Of a stretch of DNA of 64,000 nt, positions 62,753 to 64,000 are shown in pieces; positions within the stretch are counted from its first letter, which is position 1; each line of letters begins with the position of its first letter. Location of the stretch: the NCBI RefSeq assembly GCF_041538045.1, contig NZ_JBGOSE010000007.1:1-64000 (forward strand). Direction: 5' to 3'. The notes beneath the pieces were generated by a model. That model did no database searches. It worked only from the letters and a program-made list of their open reading frames with translations, and was not told where the DNA came from. This DNA comes from Aliiglaciecola sp041538045 (GTDB lineage Bacteria; Pseudomonadota; Gammaproteobacteria; Enterobacterales; Alteromonadaceae). The translations under genes and the position numbers were made by a program.

Positions 62753-63913
62753 TTATTTATCATCCAAAATGATGTCAAAATCTCGTAAGTTGGTCAGCTT
62801 CAATTCAGCCAATGCCCCTTTAGGAAGATAAAATTGGCGTAAATACACTTTTGCTTCCTCTAACGAAATCAATTTATTCGCTTTAAGTGTCCGGTATCGA
62901 TTGTAAGCTTCACCCTGAACCAGTACTTTCCCCATAGGTGACATGTCAGCTATTTCTTTGTTACTCGCAAATTCTTGCATTGCTTCCACAAAAGCGAGTC
63001 GTTTGAAGGGCATTTGCGATAGCAGCTCAGTACTTAAAATGTACCCATACTTCTTTATCGCCTCTAACAGAAACGTTTCAGAAAGTACTACTTCTCCTAA
63101 CGCAAAATGTTCATCAGGTTTACCTTCATTCTGGGCTTCGACTAGGGCTTCTCTGTGCACTTGATCAAAAAATTTGAAAAATAAACGCACTATTACAATC
63201 TTTCCAAAATCATGAAATAGCCCTAATAAAAAAGCATTATAACTATCTAATTTATTGACTTGAGCTAACTTTTTACATGACATCGCAGTGCCTATGGAGG
63301 CATCCATGAGTTGTACTTTGATTTTAGGGAATGGGTCGGTAATTTGCGGCAAACAACGTCTATATGCAATAGAGGGAATCAGCATTTTGATGTTTTCCAC
63401 ACCTAAATAACTTAATGCCGTTTTTAAACTTTCAACCACTACTACTTTACCATTTGAGTCGACTCTACGATATTTGGGGCTGTTGATGAGCCTTATCAGT
63501 TCATCATAAAGCCATGGCATACCTGCAGCTATAGGTTCAATTTTACTAATTGAGGTCGCTCTAGTGGCCAGAGCATCAAGTAAAGTCGGGAGGTTTTGGT
63601 CGAAGCCTAAAGCTTCGTTAAAAAGCTTTTGTGTGTCTTCAAGTTGAGCCTCTATGCGCTTAATCACCTCATTGTGGATCTTGTTTTGGATATGTTGTAC
63701 ATAGTTTGAATGAGTGAGTCTATTTAGTTCTTTGTCATACCTAGCCTGTTTTTCAACTTCTAACAAAGTGCGTTTAGTCTCTTTTTTAGCGACTAATTCA
63801 ACAGCATTTGATTCACTAATTAACCCCATGTGCTGTTGAGCTAACTGTAGACTTATGGTTAAGTAATCAAAGCGTAAATTGATTTCGTTTTTCAGTGCTA
63901 AAAGTTCGCTCAT
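62753..63913 (-). CDS. HDOD-domain signalling protein
   Basis: 386 aa. A coiled-coil N-terminus (about 40-110) is followed by an HDOD domain (about 115-320), with LPTLLDALATRATSI at the start, LGVENIKMLIPSIAYR and a retained LFHDFGKIVI His-Asp pair. HDOD domains resemble HD hydrolases but usually lack activity and act in signalling. No EAL, GGDEF or receiver domain is attached. It is the last gene in the window, so its neighbour in the operon is unknown. Confidence 0.88.
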   Translation of the reverse strand: MSELLALKNEINLRFDYLTISLQLAQQHMGLISESNAVELVAKKETKRTLLEVEKQARYDKELNRLTHSNYVQHIQNKIHNEVIKRIEAQLEDTQKLFNEALGFDQNLPTLLDALATRATSISKIEPIAAGMPWLYDELIRLINSPKYRRVDSNGKVVVVESLKTALSYLGVENIKMLIPSIAYRRCLPQITDPFPKIKVQLMDASIGTAMSCKKLAQVNKLDSYNAFLLGLFHDFGKIVIVRLFFKFFDQVHREALVEAQNEGKPDEHFALGEVVLSETFLLEAIKKYGYILSTELLSQMPFKRLAFVEAMQEFASNKEIADMSPMGKVLVQGEAYNRYRTLKANKLISLEEAKVYLRQFYLPKGALAELKLTNLRDFDIILDDK

Positions 63914-64000
63914 TGATTTTTCTTAGTGCCTTTGAATATTATTTATGGGGAGTATTATTAGCTTGTGGCTCTCATTGAGCTAAAAAGCACCTTGGTTTTT

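Overview
The window looks like chromosomal DNA from a marine gammaproteobacterium of the Alteromonadales (Alteromonas/Glaciecola/Paraglaciecola-like). Reasons: moderate-to-low GC, the thpR-hrpB-mrcB neighbourhood, the ast arginine-catabolism cluster followed by a DUF1338 gene, a DUF2982 gene (a family I associate with this order), and secreted proteins carrying PEP-CTERM and GlyGly-CTERM tails. These calls rest on protein motifs read by eye, not on database searches. I saw no rRNA, tRNA, CRISPR array or prophage.

Layout. 1-5.1 kb: the 3' part of a diguanylate cyclase, a Dps-like ferritin, an ECF sigma factor coupled to a small membrane protein, a divergent PEP-CTERM spondin-domain protein, and a LytTR response regulator convergent with an orphan holin-like gene. 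5.3-10.3 kb: a PqiA-like membrane protein, three small ORFs, a decayed IS66 transposase fragment, and a two-gene membrane module (RipA-like 2-TM protein plus an unusual 842-aa multi-TM protein). This is the most accessory-looking part of the first half. 10.8-26.9 kb: mostly core genes (M3 peptidase, histidine phosphatase, purU, thpR, hrpB, mrcB, glnK-amtB), with a secreted reprolysin-like metalloprotease inserted between hrpB and mrcB. glnK-amtB has a readable NtrC/sigma-54 control region and a strong terminator.

27-34.4 kb: gamma-glutamyltransferase, a DyP-type peroxidase and a small membrane protein. Next come two large tandem arrays of paired REP-like palindromes (about 72-bp units, 7 in the first and about 6.5 in the second). 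They bracket a tightly packed three-gene operon of unknown function: a two-TM protein, a periplasmic solute-binding-like protein, and a membrane protein with a duplicated CBU_0592-like domain. This flanked island is the most striking structure in the window.

34.4-64 kb: class III nucleotide cyclase, pyrB-hemL, a GlyGly-CTERM metalloprotease with a lipoprotein partner, an exported RidA protein, a TetR-regulated RND efflux pair with a clear palindromic operator, a DUF2982 protein preceded by a small CxxC membrane ORF, a large hybrid sensor kinase (7TMR-DISM, pseudo-receiver, receiver, HPt), a PQQ-type sugar dehydrogenase, parC, a RecQ-family helicase, the astC-astA-astD-DUF1338 operon with an ArgR-like box, and an HDOD signalling protein. 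The terminator of the ast operon appears to lie inside the 3' end of the recQ-like gene.
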